Program-made: the position numbers and the translations under genes | Notes under the pieces: model-generated | The model's database searches: none | Seen by the model: only the letters and a program-made list of their open reading frames with translations | Told to the model about the DNA's origin: nothing | From: Archangium lansingense | GTDB taxonomy: Bacteria; Myxococcota; Myxococcia; Myxococcales; Myxococcaceae | Reading direction: 5' to 3' | Assembly (NCBI RefSeq): GCF_026626635.1 | Contig: NZ_JAPNKA010000001.1 | Span: 7,936,001-8,000,000 of the forward strand | DNA length: 64,000 bases | In this document: one piece after another, positions 9,136 through 17,106 of the stretch | Numbering within the stretch: the stretch's first letter is position 1 | Layout: the number at the start of each line of letters is the position of its first letter

Positions 9136-9327
9136 TCATCCGAGCCGTGACGGTGTTGGCTCCAGCCGCGCCTGTGCGGAGACGCAGCCACGCAGGGCAT
9201 GCTCGGGAGCGGAGACGGTCTCGTCGGCTCCCTGCAGCGGCGCGTTCTCCACCTCCTCGCCACGTGTGCCGCTACACCCCGCGGTCAGTGACAGGACACA
9301 GCCCAATACGGCCAGACGTAGGTACAC
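9136..9327 (-). CDS. Small lipoprotein, 63 residues
   Basis: A GTG start at 9327, 7 nt after a strong GAGGAG, gives a short protein with a hydrophobic leader and a lipobox (LTAGC, Cys at residue 18), then a short acidic, Ala-rich mature peptide with one more cysteine. It ends 16 bp before the start of the large secreted protein, so the two are probably co-transcribed. No family is recognised. Its leader RNA forms a hairpin similar to that of the lipoprotein gene at 6799. The longer open frame upstream of the GTG is not protein-like and was not used. Confidence 0.6.
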   Translation of the reverse strand: MYLRLAVLGCVLSLTAGCSGTRGEEVENAPLQGADETVSAPEHALRGCVSAQARLEPTPSRLG

Positions 9328-9366
9328 GGACTTTCTCCTCGGTTCTTGGATGACCCAATCCGAGGA
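9328..9366 (-). promoter_or_regulatory. 5'-UTR hairpin covering the RBS of the small lipoprotein gene
   Basis: The leader folds with UCCUCGG pairing CCGAGGA (plus-strand arms 9336-9342 and 9360-9366) and an inner UUGG/CCAA stem. The 3' arm contains the GAGGAG Shine-Dalgarno. The blocks GGAUGGGC, CUCUCU, CCUCGGAU, CAUCC and CCGAGGAGA occur in the same order in the leader at 6800-6880, which suggests a shared regulatory RNA element. Confidence 0.5.
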
Positions 9367-9465
9367 CAGCCAGAGAGCGTGCCCATCCAAAGAAAATGCG
9401 AAGAAGCCGTTTCCTACGCCCGTTCTGTAGATTTCCAGCGTGAGACCGCTGTCACGCGGCCCCAT

Positions 9466-9484
9466 CCGCACCAAGACGGTGCGG
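9466..9484 (-). terminator. Possible terminator hairpin
   Basis: A 7-bp perfect stem (CCGCACC/GGTGCGG) with a 5-nt loop lies 26 bp past the stop codon of the gene ending at 9510. There is no U-tract. It would separate that gene from the downstream lipoprotein leader. Confidence 0.35.
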
Positions 9485-9509
9485 GTTGGATGGTGACCGC
9501 GGGTTGCGT

Positions 9510-10088
9510 TTACCGGCCCTCGAGCTCGCTGCCAGTGAAACAATCAGGGTCATCGCCCTCGTGACTCGGTGGCGGCGTCATGCTCAGGGGAGCGGGTATC
9601 CACGTGCCGGGTGAGAGCACGGCACCTGCCGCGTAGACCCGAAGCTCGTCACCCGTATCACGCCACCTGACCTGGACACTGAACACCGCCCGATAGTCGC
9701 TCGGGAAGTCCTGCACCTTCCGCTCGGCCAGGCCGATCACCAGGTCGGCCATCTGTACTTCTGGGATGCTCTGCAGTTGGGCGTGGTACCGGGCCAACTC
9801 CACGAGCCGCTGAGCCACCTGGCCGGGTTCCGAGCCCACCACGACATTCCAGACATCGGCGGCGCATTCCAAGATCCCCTGCACCACGTCGGGCACGAAC
9901 TGCGCCTTCGGCAGCGATGAGAGAATTGGCGAGGCGAACGCCAGCAATGTCATGGAGAGCTTCGCATCAGGACCGAGGCCTTCCAGGTCCAGCCAGCCTG
10001 GCTTCCTGGAGGCCAGCATCCGGCGCTTCTGCTCCCGCTTCTTCTGCTTCCGCGCCCGCGTCTTCTGGCGCTGTTTCTCATCCCGCAT
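9510..10088 (-). CDS. Hypothetical protein with a basic N-terminus, 192 residues
   Basis: Not recognised. The first about 30 residues are strongly basic (repeated K, R and Q), which suggests nucleic-acid or membrane-surface binding. Residues 40-115 are mostly helical with hydrophobic heptads, and residues 125-170 look like beta-strands. There is no signal peptide or membrane helix, so it is probably cytoplasmic. The ATG at 10088 has no clear Shine-Dalgarno. It is flanked upstream by a REP-like palindrome and downstream by a small hairpin, suggesting a monocistronic gene. Codon use matches its neighbours. Confidence 0.6.
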   Translation of the reverse strand: MRDEKQRQKTRARKQKKREQKRRMLASRKPGWLDLEGLGPDAKLSMTLLAFASPILSSLPKAQFVPDVVQGILECAADVWNVVVGSEPGQVAQRLVELARYHAQLQSIPEVQMADLVIGLAERKVQDFPSDYRAVFSVQVRWRDTGDELRVYAAGAVLSPGTWIPAPLSMTPPPSHEGDDPDCFTGSELEGR

Positions 10089-10190
10089 GAGCCAATGATG
10101 CGTCTGACCTCGCGAGTTGGCCAGTGCGGGTGACCTGGCAAATCGGGTGTCCAGGCTCCTCGCTTGCTCCAGGATCAGAAAGGGGACAAA

Positions 10191-10227
10191 CCCTCACCCC
10201 AGCCCTCTCCCAGAGGGAGAGGGAGCA
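10191..10227. repeat. REP-like palindrome, copy 1
   Basis: The arms CCCTCTCCC and GGGAGAGGG flank a 3-nt AGA loop (10203-10223) and are preceded by CCCTCACCCC. It lies between two minus-strand genes. Related copies occur at 44327 (split by an IS), 56416 and 57609. Confidence 0.75.
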
Positions 10228-10255
10228 TCCACGGGCGGACATGCCGCGCCGGGCT

Positions 10256-11164
10256 TCAGCCCTGTGCGTAGGCCACGGCGAGCTGCCCCGCGAAGCGAGC
10301 GTTGTTCGTCAGCAGCGCGAGGTTGGCGCGCAGTGTCTTGCCGCTGGTGCGCCGGGCCATCTCGGAGAGCAGGAAGGGCGTCACGGCCTTGCCGCGGATG
10401 CCCTGGCGATCGGCCTCGGCCATGGCCGAAGCGATGTGCAGCTCCACGTCGGCGCGGGGCAGCGAGGTCTCCTCGGGAGGAGGCACCGTGAAGAGGATGC
10501 CGCCCTGCCCCAGCGTGTCGAAGCGGGCCCGGAGGATGCGCGCCGCCGCCGCCGGGTCGTCCACCCGGTGCTCCAGCGCCAGCCCGGACGAGCGGCTGTA
10601 GAAGGAAGGCAGCTCATCCGTGCCCACGCCGATGACGGGCACGGCGGCGGTCTCCAGCGCCTCCATCGTCTTGGGGAGATCCAACACGGACTTCGCCCCG
10701 GCGCAGATCACTGCCACCGGGAAGCGGGCCAGGGCCCAGATGTCCTGGGAGATGTCCATGTGCTCGGCGACGCCGCGGTGGACGCCGCCGATGCCACCAG
10801 TGGAGAAGACGCGGATGCCGGCCGCCGCGGCCAGCTCGCACGTGGCGCTCACGGTGGTGCCTCCGGTGGCGCCCTGGGCGATGGCCACGGGCAGATCCCT
10901 CGAGGCCAGCTTGAGCAGGCGCTCCTTGCCCTCGGCGAGCCGGCGCATCTGGGGCTCCTCGAGCCCGATGAACACCTGCCCATCCACGATGGCGATGGGA
11001 GCGGGCACGGCACCGGCGCGGCGCACGGCCTCCTCGCAGGCGCGAGCCGCCCCGAGGTTGTCCGGGTATGGCAGCCCCTGCGCCACCACGCTCGTCTCCA
11101 ACGCCACCAACGGCACGCCCTGCTCCTTCGCGCGCCGGACCTCTTCGGAGTAACGCAGTTCCAT
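10256..11164 (-). CDS. psuG: Pseudouridine-5'-phosphate glycosidase
   Basis: This 302-residue enzyme converts pseudouridine 5'-phosphate to uracil and ribose 5-phosphate, salvaging pseudouridine from RNA turnover. Family hallmarks are present: ALETSVVAQGLPYP with Glu23, the SRDLP segment preceded by Lys85, GATGGTTV, STGGIGGVHRG, the metal-binding DISQD region and AGAKSVLD with Lys158. The length fits the family (about 300). The ATG at 11164 was chosen because homologous sequence begins there; ATGs 3 and 6 codons upstream are possible, and none has a good Shine-Dalgarno. No pseudouridine kinase (psuK) is adjacent, so phosphorylation must be supplied elsewhere. Confidence 0.9.
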   Translation of the reverse strand: MELRYSEEVRRAKEQGVPLVALETSVVAQGLPYPDNLGAARACEEAVRRAGAVPAPIAIVDGQVFIGLEEPQMRRLAEGKERLLKLASRDLPVAIAQGATGGTTVSATCELAAAAGIRVFSTGGIGGVHRGVAEHMDISQDIWALARFPVAVICAGAKSVLDLPKTMEALETAAVPVIGVGTDELPSFYSRSSGLALEHRVDDPAAAARILRARFDTLGQGGILFTVPPPEETSLPRADVELHIASAMAEADRQGIRGKAVTPFLLSEMARRTSGKTLRANLALLTNNARFAGQLAVAYAQG

Positions 11165-11205
11165 GGGGGGCATATACGCCATGGGTCCATGGGCAGGACA
11201 AGCGT

Positions 11206-11463
11206 GGAGACACATACTACCTCGCGGCCCTGAGGGAGGTGCTTCGCCCGTCGCCCGAGGTGCTGGTGCTGCACGAGGGGCCAGACGAGCCCTCGACGGA
11301 GCGCAGGGGAAGTCCGGCCATCCGCGCGGAGCTGGAAGCCCGGGAGGAGCTGCTCGTCATCTGCGGCCACAGCCACTGGGACGAGCCCCTCGCGGAGCTG
11401 TCTGGTGGAGCGCAGGTGCTCAACGTGGACGGACGCGCGGTGCTGCTGCGGCGAGGCAGCTGA
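11206..11463 (+). pseudogene. C-terminal remnant of a metallophosphoesterase
   Basis: This plus-strand frame encodes about 85 residues that read as the end of a calcineurin-like phosphoesterase: DTYYLAALREVL, PEVLVLHEGPDEP, LLVICGHSHW and QVLNVDGRAVLL, then TGA. GHSHW is the family's last metal-binding histidine motif. The N-terminal half with the D-x-H and GN-H/D motifs is missing; the open frame runs back into antisense of psuG. There is no start codon with a ribosome binding site. I interpret it as a gene truncated by a deletion whose junction lies near 11200. Confidence 0.6.
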
Positions 11464-11520
11464 GCCACTGAGCGAAGCAGGGAGACCGCGGGAGCATTGC
11501 CAGCACGGTCCGGTGGCTGT

Positions 11521-12450
11521 ATGCCGCGACTCGCCTTGAGCACCACCAGCACCGCTGTGCCCGCCCCGGCCGCCGCCCCTCGCACGTTCTCCCTCTCGGA
11601 TCTCACCCTCGTCTTCATCGTCATCATTTGGGGCACCAATTACACGGTGGTGAAGGAGGCACTGAGCAGCTTCCCGCCGATGGCCTTCATGGCGCTGCGT
11701 TTCGGGCTGGCAGCGACGGCCATGGCGGTGGTGCTGCACACGCGCGAGGGCTGGAAGCCACTGCCCCGGGCCACGCTGCTCAAGCTCGTGGCGCTCGGGC
11801 TGGTGGGCAACACGCTCTACCAGTTCTGCTTCGTGATGGGGCTGGCGCAAACCACGGCCGCCAACAGCGGGATGCTCGCCTCGGGCACGCCGGTGGTGAC
11901 GGCCCTGTTGGGCGCCGCGCTGGGAGTGGATCGGCTCCGACGGCCGCTCGCGATGGGGCTGCTGCTCGCGGTACCGGGCATGCTGCTCATCGTCAGCGCC
12001 CGAGGCCCCGAGCTGGATGCCTCGACGCGCCAGGGGGACTTCCTCATCCTGGGTGCGTCGCTGTGCTGGGCCATCTACACCGTGGGCATCCGCTCGATCG
12101 GCCCCGAGCTGTCCGCGCTGCGCATCACCGCGCTCACGATGATCACCGGTGCGCCCGGGGTGGTGCTGATGGGCCTACCGTCGGTGATGAACCTGAAGCT
12201 GGAGAGCATCAGCGCGGGCGCGTGGTTCGGCGTGGTGTACTCGGCGCTCATCCCGCTGGTGCTGGCATACGTGGTGTGGAGCCGCAGCGTGCAGGCGGTG
12301 GGCAGCAGCCGGACGGCCATCTACAACAGCGGCACGCCCGTGGTGGCGGCCATCACCGCGTGGCTGGTGCGCGGCGAGCGGCCCACCTGGATGCAGGCGG
12401 TGGGCGCGCTGCTCGTCATCTCTGGCGTGCTCGTGAGCCGGAGGCGCTGA
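11521..12450 (+). CDS. EamA/DMT-family transporter
   Basis: This 309-residue inner-membrane protein has about ten predicted helices in two tandem EamA repeats (residues 20-155 and 165-305). It carries the family's signature near the first helix (IIWGTNYTVVKEAL, then FMALRF) and the second-repeat signature (YVVWSRSVQAVGSSRTAIYNSGTPVVAAI). It likely exports amino acids or other small metabolites; the substrate is unknown. The ATG at 11521 was chosen over a TTG eight codons upstream that lacks proper spacing. It is convergent with the regulator gene, with only 13 bp between the stops. Confidence 0.88.
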   Translation: MPRLALSTTSTAVPAPAAAPRTFSLSDLTLVFIVIIWGTNYTVVKEALSSFPPMAFMALRFGLAATAMAVVLHTREGWKPLPRATLLKLVALGLVGNTLYQFCFVMGLAQTTAANSGMLASGTPVVTALLGAALGVDRLRRPLAMGLLLAVPGMLLIVSARGPELDASTRQGDFLILGASLCWAIYTVGIRSIGPELSALRITALTMITGAPGVVLMGLPSVMNLKLESISAGAWFGVVYSALIPLVLAYVVWSRSVQAVGSSRTAIYNSGTPVVAAITAWLVRGERPTWMQAVGALLVISGVLVSRRR

Positions 12451-12463
12451 GCGCCCCTTCCCC

Positions 12464-14173
12464 TCACACTCGCCGCCGAGACACGGTGAGGCCGTAGTCC
12501 TCGATCTTCTTGTCCAGCGTGGGGCGGCTGATGCCGAGCAGCTTGGCGGCGACGATCTTCTTCCCACCGGCCGTGCGCAGGGCCTCGGCGATGGCATCGC
12601 GCTCCAGCCGGGTGACGCGATCCTGCAGGGTGAGCTGAGGAGGCGAGACGCTCCCCGCCTGGATCTCTGGCGGCAGTGCCAGCGCATGGAGCTGCGCGCC
12701 AGCGGCATGTACCAGCGCGAGGCGTTCAGCGAGCAGCGCCAGCTCGCGGACATTGTGAGGCCACTCGTAGTCCATGAGGAGCTGGCGGGCCTCGGGGCTG
12801 AGCACGGGAGGCTCCTTCCGAGCGGCGCGTGCACCCCGAGCGGCGAAGTACTCGAAGAGCATGGGGATGTCGGCACGCCGCTCGCGCAGCGGAGGCATCG
12901 CCAACTCGAGCCCCGCGAGCTGTCGGACGAGTGAGGCCTCCACCGTGCCCTTTACCGCGAGCACATGAGGCGGGACGTTCGCGGTGACGATGAGGCGAAA
13001 GTCCACGGGCTCCTCGCCGCCCTGCGGGGCCGGGGCCGTCTTGCGGGCAATCAATCGGGCGAGCCGCTCGGCGAGGGCGCGGGGGATCAACTCCACGTGG
13101 TGCAGCAACAGCGTGCCACCATCAGCGCGCAGCAAGGCCGAGGCGACGGGAGGCTGACCGGGCCCGCTGGAGCGTCCGAGGAGCACCTCCTCCAGGGTGG
13201 CCGCCGGTTCGCGGCAATCCACTCGCACAAGAGGCCCGAGGGCCCGGGGCGAGCGTGCGTGGATGTAGCTGGCGGCCAGGGACTTGCCGGTGCCGGGCTC
13301 GCCGGAGAGCACCACGGGCGCGGCGCTGGCGGCGGCGCGGCGAGCCTGCTCCACCACCTTGCGGAAGGAGCGCGAGTTGCCCGCCATGTCCACGCGGGCC
13401 GGCTGGGCGCCTGCACGGGAGCGAACGGCTGCGTAGGCCTCGCCCCCGAGCCGCCCGAGGATGGCGGCGAGCCGTCCATCCGCCTCGGTGAAGTCCGGCT
13501 CCGAGCGCTCCACGTAGAGCACGCCGAAGGGCAGCCCGCCCGAAGCCACCAAGGGTGAGCACAAGGAACCAGCCGAGCGGCCCTGCTCCGAGTGCTCCAG
13601 GGCAGCGCGAGCCATGTCACGAGGCACCTCCACGGAGGGAGCACCCACCACCGCCGCGGTGAGCAGGCCCTTGGCCTCTCCGAGGAGCGCGGCCGCGGTG
13701 TCCGCATGCAGCGCATGGAGCGACTGTTCCGCGATACGCCGCAGCACCATGGCCTCGCTGGTGGCGCCCAGCAGCGCCGCACCCGCCGAGTACAGCGCCG
13801 CCTCGGTGCCGACGTGCGGCAGCACTTCCTCGACCGGCAGGTGGCTGGCGCCCTCGGTAACGGCGTCCCCCAGGGAGGCGGCACCGGGAGGCTCCACGAG
13901 CACGGTCGTCCTTCCCACCTGCACGCGATCGCCGGGGTGCAGCAACACTTCGCCGGAGATGCGCTCTCCGTTGACCGCCGTGCCGTTGCGCGAGCCCAGG
14001 TCGGACAGACGCACCTGTCCCTCCTGCACGAAGAAGCGTGCATGGCGGCGGGACATCTGGTCGTCCTCGGGGAGGGGAATCTCACACGAGGGGCTGCGGC
14101 CGATCGTCGCCTCGGTCTGGACCTCGTAACGCAGACCGGTGGAGGGACCGGAGAGGAGCAACAGGGCGGGCAT
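12464..14173 (-). CDS. FHA-GAF-AAA+-Fis regulator of NtrC type with a degraded ATPase
   Basis: This 569-residue protein has an N-terminal FHA domain (about 20-95: IGRSPSCEI, SRRHARF, SRNGT) that reads phosphothreonine, a GAF-like region (about 125-265), a sigma54-activator-type AAA+ domain (about 275-490) and a Fis-type DNA-binding helix-turn-helix (about 525-565, AAKLLGISRPTLDKKI). Walker A is close to intact (GEPGTGKS, Lys297). The GAFTGA loop that contacts sigma54 is absent, and the Walker B acids Asp-Glu are replaced by His358-His359. It therefore probably cannot activate sigma54 by ATP hydrolysis and may act as a phosphothreonine-controlled DNA-binding regulator. A Ser/Thr kinase partner is expected but not adjacent. 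Confidence 0.85.
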   Translation of the reverse strand: MPALLLLSGPSTGLRYEVQTEATIGRSPSCEIPLPEDDQMSRRHARFFVQEGQVRLSDLGSRNGTAVNGERISGEVLLHPGDRVQVGRTTVLVEPPGAASLGDAVTEGASHLPVEEVLPHVGTEAALYSAGAALLGATSEAMVLRRIAEQSLHALHADTAAALLGEAKGLLTAAVVGAPSVEVPRDMARAALEHSEQGRSAGSLCSPLVASGGLPFGVLYVERSEPDFTEADGRLAAILGRLGGEAYAAVRSRAGAQPARVDMAGNSRSFRKVVEQARRAAASAAPVVLSGEPGTGKSLAASYIHARSPRALGPLVRVDCREPAATLEEVLLGRSSGPGQPPVASALLRADGGTLLLHHVELIPRALAERLARLIARKTAPAPQGGEEPVDFRLIVTANVPPHVLAVKGTVEASLVRQLAGLELAMPPLRERRADIPMLFEYFAARGARAARKEPPVLSPEARQLLMDYEWPHNVRELALLAERLALVHAAGAQLHALALPPEIQAGSVSPPQLTLQDRVTRLERDAIAEALRTAGGKKIVAAKLLGISRPTLDKKIEDYGLTVSRRRV

Positions 14174-14203
14174 GGCGGGCGGGGGATGCTACCACCGCCC
14201 CCT

Positions 14204-15373
14204 TTACATCGGGCGTTCGGCGTTGAGCAGCGCGCGAACCTCGTCCTCGTCCAGGGTGCGGCCTTCCCGGCTGAGGGCGAGCGCATTCACATCGGCCTCG
14301 GGCACCTCCACGTGAGCGCCCTTGCGCCACTCGGTGGTGTGGACGGCCCCGTCGACCAGACGGCCGACGATGATGCCCTCCTCCCAGGAGAGCACCTCCA
14401 TCCAGAGCTGCTCGGTGACGGTGCTGCCGTCCGGGTGCGTCTCGAAGGGAGAGCGCACGAGGAAGGTGAGCGGCTCCATGAGTCCGCGGCGCAGGAAGCG
14501 CGCCTTGAAGGCGGGCAGGTGGGCCTGGGCCTCCTGGTGCATGGACTCGGTCTGCTCGGTGGGCTCCTGGGCGAAGCGCTCGCGGAAGGGGCGCAGCAGT
14601 TCCGCGGTGTTATGCCGGCCCTGGGGCGACACCACCGTGAGGAAGAGGCCCTCATGGCCCTCGAAGGCCTCCAAGGGGACGCCGAGCAGGTTGGTGCGGG
14701 CCTCCTCCGAGGGCACCAACATGAAGGTCTGCCCCTCGCTGGTGCCCATCTCCTTGCGCAGAGGGGGGCCCTGCCCGAAGGCCAGGTCGGTACACAGCTC
14801 GTGGAGGAAGGCCTCGGCGGGCAGCAGCTCCTGCTCACCCAGGTGGAAGATCTCCAGATCGCGGGCGCCGAACTTCTCCATCCCGTGCGAGTGCACCCAC
14901 AAGGGCGTCTCGCCCTCGATGACCTCGACGGCGTGGAGGTTGACGTGATCGCGGATGTCGAAGTCGAGCTCGGTGATCTCCGCCACGTCCTCGGACTCAT
15001 GGACCTTGGAGGAGGCGATGTCCACCAGCACCCCCTCCACGTGGGCCAGGACGATGCGGGCGACCATGAGCGCCACGAAGACGGGCACGGTGGGCTGGGC
15101 GGAGCTGGTCTCGAAGGCGAAGCGGTAGAAGGCCTTGGCGCGGGTAAGCGACTCCAGGGCGGGCTCGCTGCCGGAGAACATGTCCGGGGTCCACTCGACG
15201 GGAGCGGGCCGCTGCTCGTAGACAACCTCGATCCGGGATTCCTCGGCTTCCACGGTGAAACCATGGCCGTCGGGAGCGACGGTAAAGCCCATCTCCTCGG
15301 ACTCGAAGGCGGCGCGCAGCTCGTCGAGGGGGATCGGCGAGGCGCGCGAGATGGCGACGAGGTAGACCTCCAT
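14204..15373 (-). CDS. Hypothetical protein with a DUF2314-like C-terminus
   Basis: This 389-residue cytoplasmic protein has no signal peptide or membrane helix. The last about 85 residues (LWMEVLSWEEGIIVGRLVDG, then GAHVEVPEADVNAL) resemble DUF2314 domains; the rest matches nothing I recognise. The ATG at 15373 overlaps the TGA of the upstream deoxynucleoside kinase gene by one base (TGATG), so the two are translationally coupled. A GTG one codon upstream is less likely. The gene ends 30 bp before the FHA regulator start, so all three may form one operon. Confidence 0.75.
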   Translation of the reverse strand: MEVYLVAISRASPIPLDELRAAFESEEMGFTVAPDGHGFTVEAEESRIEVVYEQRPAPVEWTPDMFSGSEPALESLTRAKAFYRFAFETSSAQPTVPVFVALMVARIVLAHVEGVLVDIASSKVHESEDVAEITELDFDIRDHVNLHAVEVIEGETPLWVHSHGMEKFGARDLEIFHLGEQELLPAEAFLHELCTDLAFGQGPPLRKEMGTSEGQTFMLVPSEEARTNLLGVPLEAFEGHEGLFLTVVSPQGRHNTAELLRPFRERFAQEPTEQTESMHQEAQAHLPAFKARFLRRGLMEPLTFLVRSPFETHPDGSTVTEQLWMEVLSWEEGIIVGRLVDGAVHTTEWRKGAHVEVPEADVNALALSREGRTLDEDEVRALLNAERPM

Positions 15374-15987
15374 CACAGGTGCTTCTCGATCTGTCGGAAG
15401 AGGTCCACGCGGTCCACCAGGTTCGTCAGATAGTCCAGCTTATCCGTCGGGAGAACCAGGACGGGGGACATCTTGTAACCACTGAACCATTCCTCGTACA
15501 GCCCGTTCAGGCGGTTGAGGTAGGCGGTGGGGATGTCCTGCTCCATCTCCCGGCCGCGCAGGCGGATGCGCTGGCGGAGCGTCTTCACCGGGCAGCGCAG
15601 GTAGATCATCAGATCCGGCGGAGTGAGCGTCTGGGAGAAGGTCTCGTAGAGGTCCCAGTACATCTGCCAGTCGCGCTTATCGATGTAGCGCCGACGGTAG
15701 AGGTTCTTGGCGAAGATCTCCGCGTCCTCGTAGAGGGTGCGGTCCTGGAGGGCGGTGCCGGACGAGAGCTCGAGCTGGCGCTGGAGGCGGAACTTGGCGA
15801 TGAGGAAGAAGAGCTGGGAGCGGAAGGCCCAGGTCTTCATGTCCTTGTAGAAGTCAGCGAGGTAGGGGTTCTCCTCGTTAGGTTCGAAGAAGGGAGTGAG
15901 GCCGTACTTCCGGCAGAGGAAGGACGTGAGTTCCGTCTTTCCGGCCCCGATATTGCCTGCGATTGCGATGAACTTCTTCTTGGCCAA
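15373..15987 (-). CDS. Deoxynucleoside kinase
   Basis: This 204-residue kinase phosphorylates deoxynucleosides for salvage. It has the P-loop GNIGAGKT (Lys17), the ENPYL substrate region, the DRTLYEDAEIF motif corresponding to the DRS/ERS signature, and the RIRLRGRxxE arginine-rich LID. Length and motifs match the dNK/dGK-dCK family. The TTG at 15987 is used because homology begins exactly there; the open frame continues 91 codons upstream with no family-like sequence. The Shine-Dalgarno is weak. It is translationally coupled to the downstream hypothetical gene. Confidence 0.88.
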   Translation of the reverse strand: MAKKKFIAIAGNIGAGKTELTSFLCRKYGLTPFFEPNEENPYLADFYKDMKTWAFRSQLFFLIAKFRLQRQLELSSGTALQDRTLYEDAEIFAKNLYRRRYIDKRDWQMYWDLYETFSQTLTPPDLMIYLRCPVKTLRQRIRLRGREMEQDIPTAYLNRLNGLYEEWFSGYKMSPVLVLPTDKLDYLTNLVDRVDLFRQIEKHL

Positions 15988-16302
15988 AGCACCGCGCTTG
16001 TACCCCCACCGGGCGGCGCACACCAGAGACAAGGTGGCCCGAGTGACGAGGTGACATGGTAGATACGGCCCCCATGTCTTCCCCTGCCCCCACCCGTCCC
16101 AAGTCTGGCGCGGCCGAGCCGCCCATCTGGCCCTGGACGACGTTTGGGGGTGCCATCCCACCGTCGCTGGGCGCGCGAGCGTGCGGGCGGCCGCTGACAC
16201 CCGGAAGAGGCGGGGGCGGCTCCGTTGTTCGGGCGTTTTTGGCGGGACACCGGGCAGCACGCCGTGGTGGGCTCCCCGAAGGACGTTGACGAGGTCGTCA
16301 GG
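15988..16302. other. Divergent intergenic region between dNK and plsC
   Basis: This 315-bp gap separates two divergent genes, so it must contain both promoters, though I cannot pick a convincing pair of hexamers. A plus-strand frame (16056-16289, 77 codons; a likelier internal ATG at 16074) is open across most of it. It is Pro/Gly/Arg-rich, lacks a clear Shine-Dalgarno and is not recognised, so I do not call it a gene. Confidence 0.4.
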
Positions 16303-17091
16303 ATGCTACGCAACCTGTTGTGCATAGTGGTCGCGGTGGTCGCCACCGCCATCTTCTTTCCCATGACCGTGGTGGTGGCGATCGTCACCCTCAACCCGAG
16401 CGCCACGGTGTGGGTGGCCCGTCGGCTGTGGTCCCCCGTGCTCATCCTGACGGGAGGGGCCAAGGTGGTGGTGACGGGCCAGGAGAACGTGGACCCGAAC
16501 CGGCCCACCATCTACGTCTCCAACCACCAGTCCACGCTGGACATCCCCATCCACTTCGTGACGGTGCCGGTGAACTTCCGGTACGTGGCCAAGCACCAGC
16601 TCAAGTACGTGCCGCTCATCGGCTGGTACCTGTGGTTCGCCGGGCACATCTTCGTGAACCGCGGCCGGCGCGACAAGGCCTTCGCCTCGCTGGATGCCGC
16701 GGCGCAGAAGATCCGCAGTGGCACGAGCGTGTTCCTCTACCCCGAGGGCACGCGCTCGGACGACGGCCGGGTGCTGCCCTTCAAGAAGGGCCCCTTCGCG
16801 CTGGCGCTCAAGTCCCGGGTGCCCGTGGTGCCCATCACCATCGAGGGCTCCGGCTCGGTGATGCCGAAGAACTCGTGGAACATCAAGCCGGGCCCCGTGT
16901 TCGTGAAGATTGGCAAGCCCATCGACACCACGGGCTTCGCCGAGAATGACCGCGAGGGGCTGGCCCGGACGGTGCGCGACGTCATCATCCAGCAGAGCCT
17001 TGAGCTGGGCGGCAAGGGAGGAGATCCCGAGAGGGCCACCGCCGCCGCCGGAGTCGAGGGTGACGCGCCCTCCCTCCGCAACGCCTCCTGA
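16303..17091 (+). CDS. plsC: 1-acyl-sn-glycerol-3-phosphate acyltransferase
   Basis: This 262-residue membrane enzyme acylates lysophosphatidic acid to phosphatidic acid. An N-terminal hydrophobic segment (residues 3-25) anchors it. The catalytic block NHQSTLD gives His75 and Asp80 (HX4D), followed by the VAKHQLKYVPLIGWY block, a FVNRGRRDKA block, FLYPEGTRS (Glu148) and VPVVPITIEG. Length is normal. The ATG at 16303 has GAGG 8 nt upstream; the frame extends further but is not conserved-looking. The C-terminal 25 residues are a low-complexity tail. The TPR lipoprotein gene begins 15 bp downstream, suggesting co-transcription. Confidence 0.9.
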   Translation: MLRNLLCIVVAVVATAIFFPMTVVVAIVTLNPSATVWVARRLWSPVLILTGGAKVVVTGQENVDPNRPTIYVSNHQSTLDIPIHFVTVPVNFRYVAKHQLKYVPLIGWYLWFAGHIFVNRGRRDKAFASLDAAAQKIRSGTSVFLYPEGTRSDDGRVLPFKKGPFALALKSRVPVVPITIEGSGSVMPKNSWNIKPGPVFVKIGKPIDTTGFAENDREGLARTVRDVIIQQSLELGGKGGDPERATAAAGVEGDAPSLRNAS

Positions 17092-17106
17092 GGAGACCCT
17101 CTGCCC

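Noticed and set aside
16056..16289. 77-codon plus-strand frame before plsC
   Set aside because: Low-complexity Pro/Gly/Arg composition, no convincing Shine-Dalgarno, no known similarity. It could be real, but evidence is insufficient.
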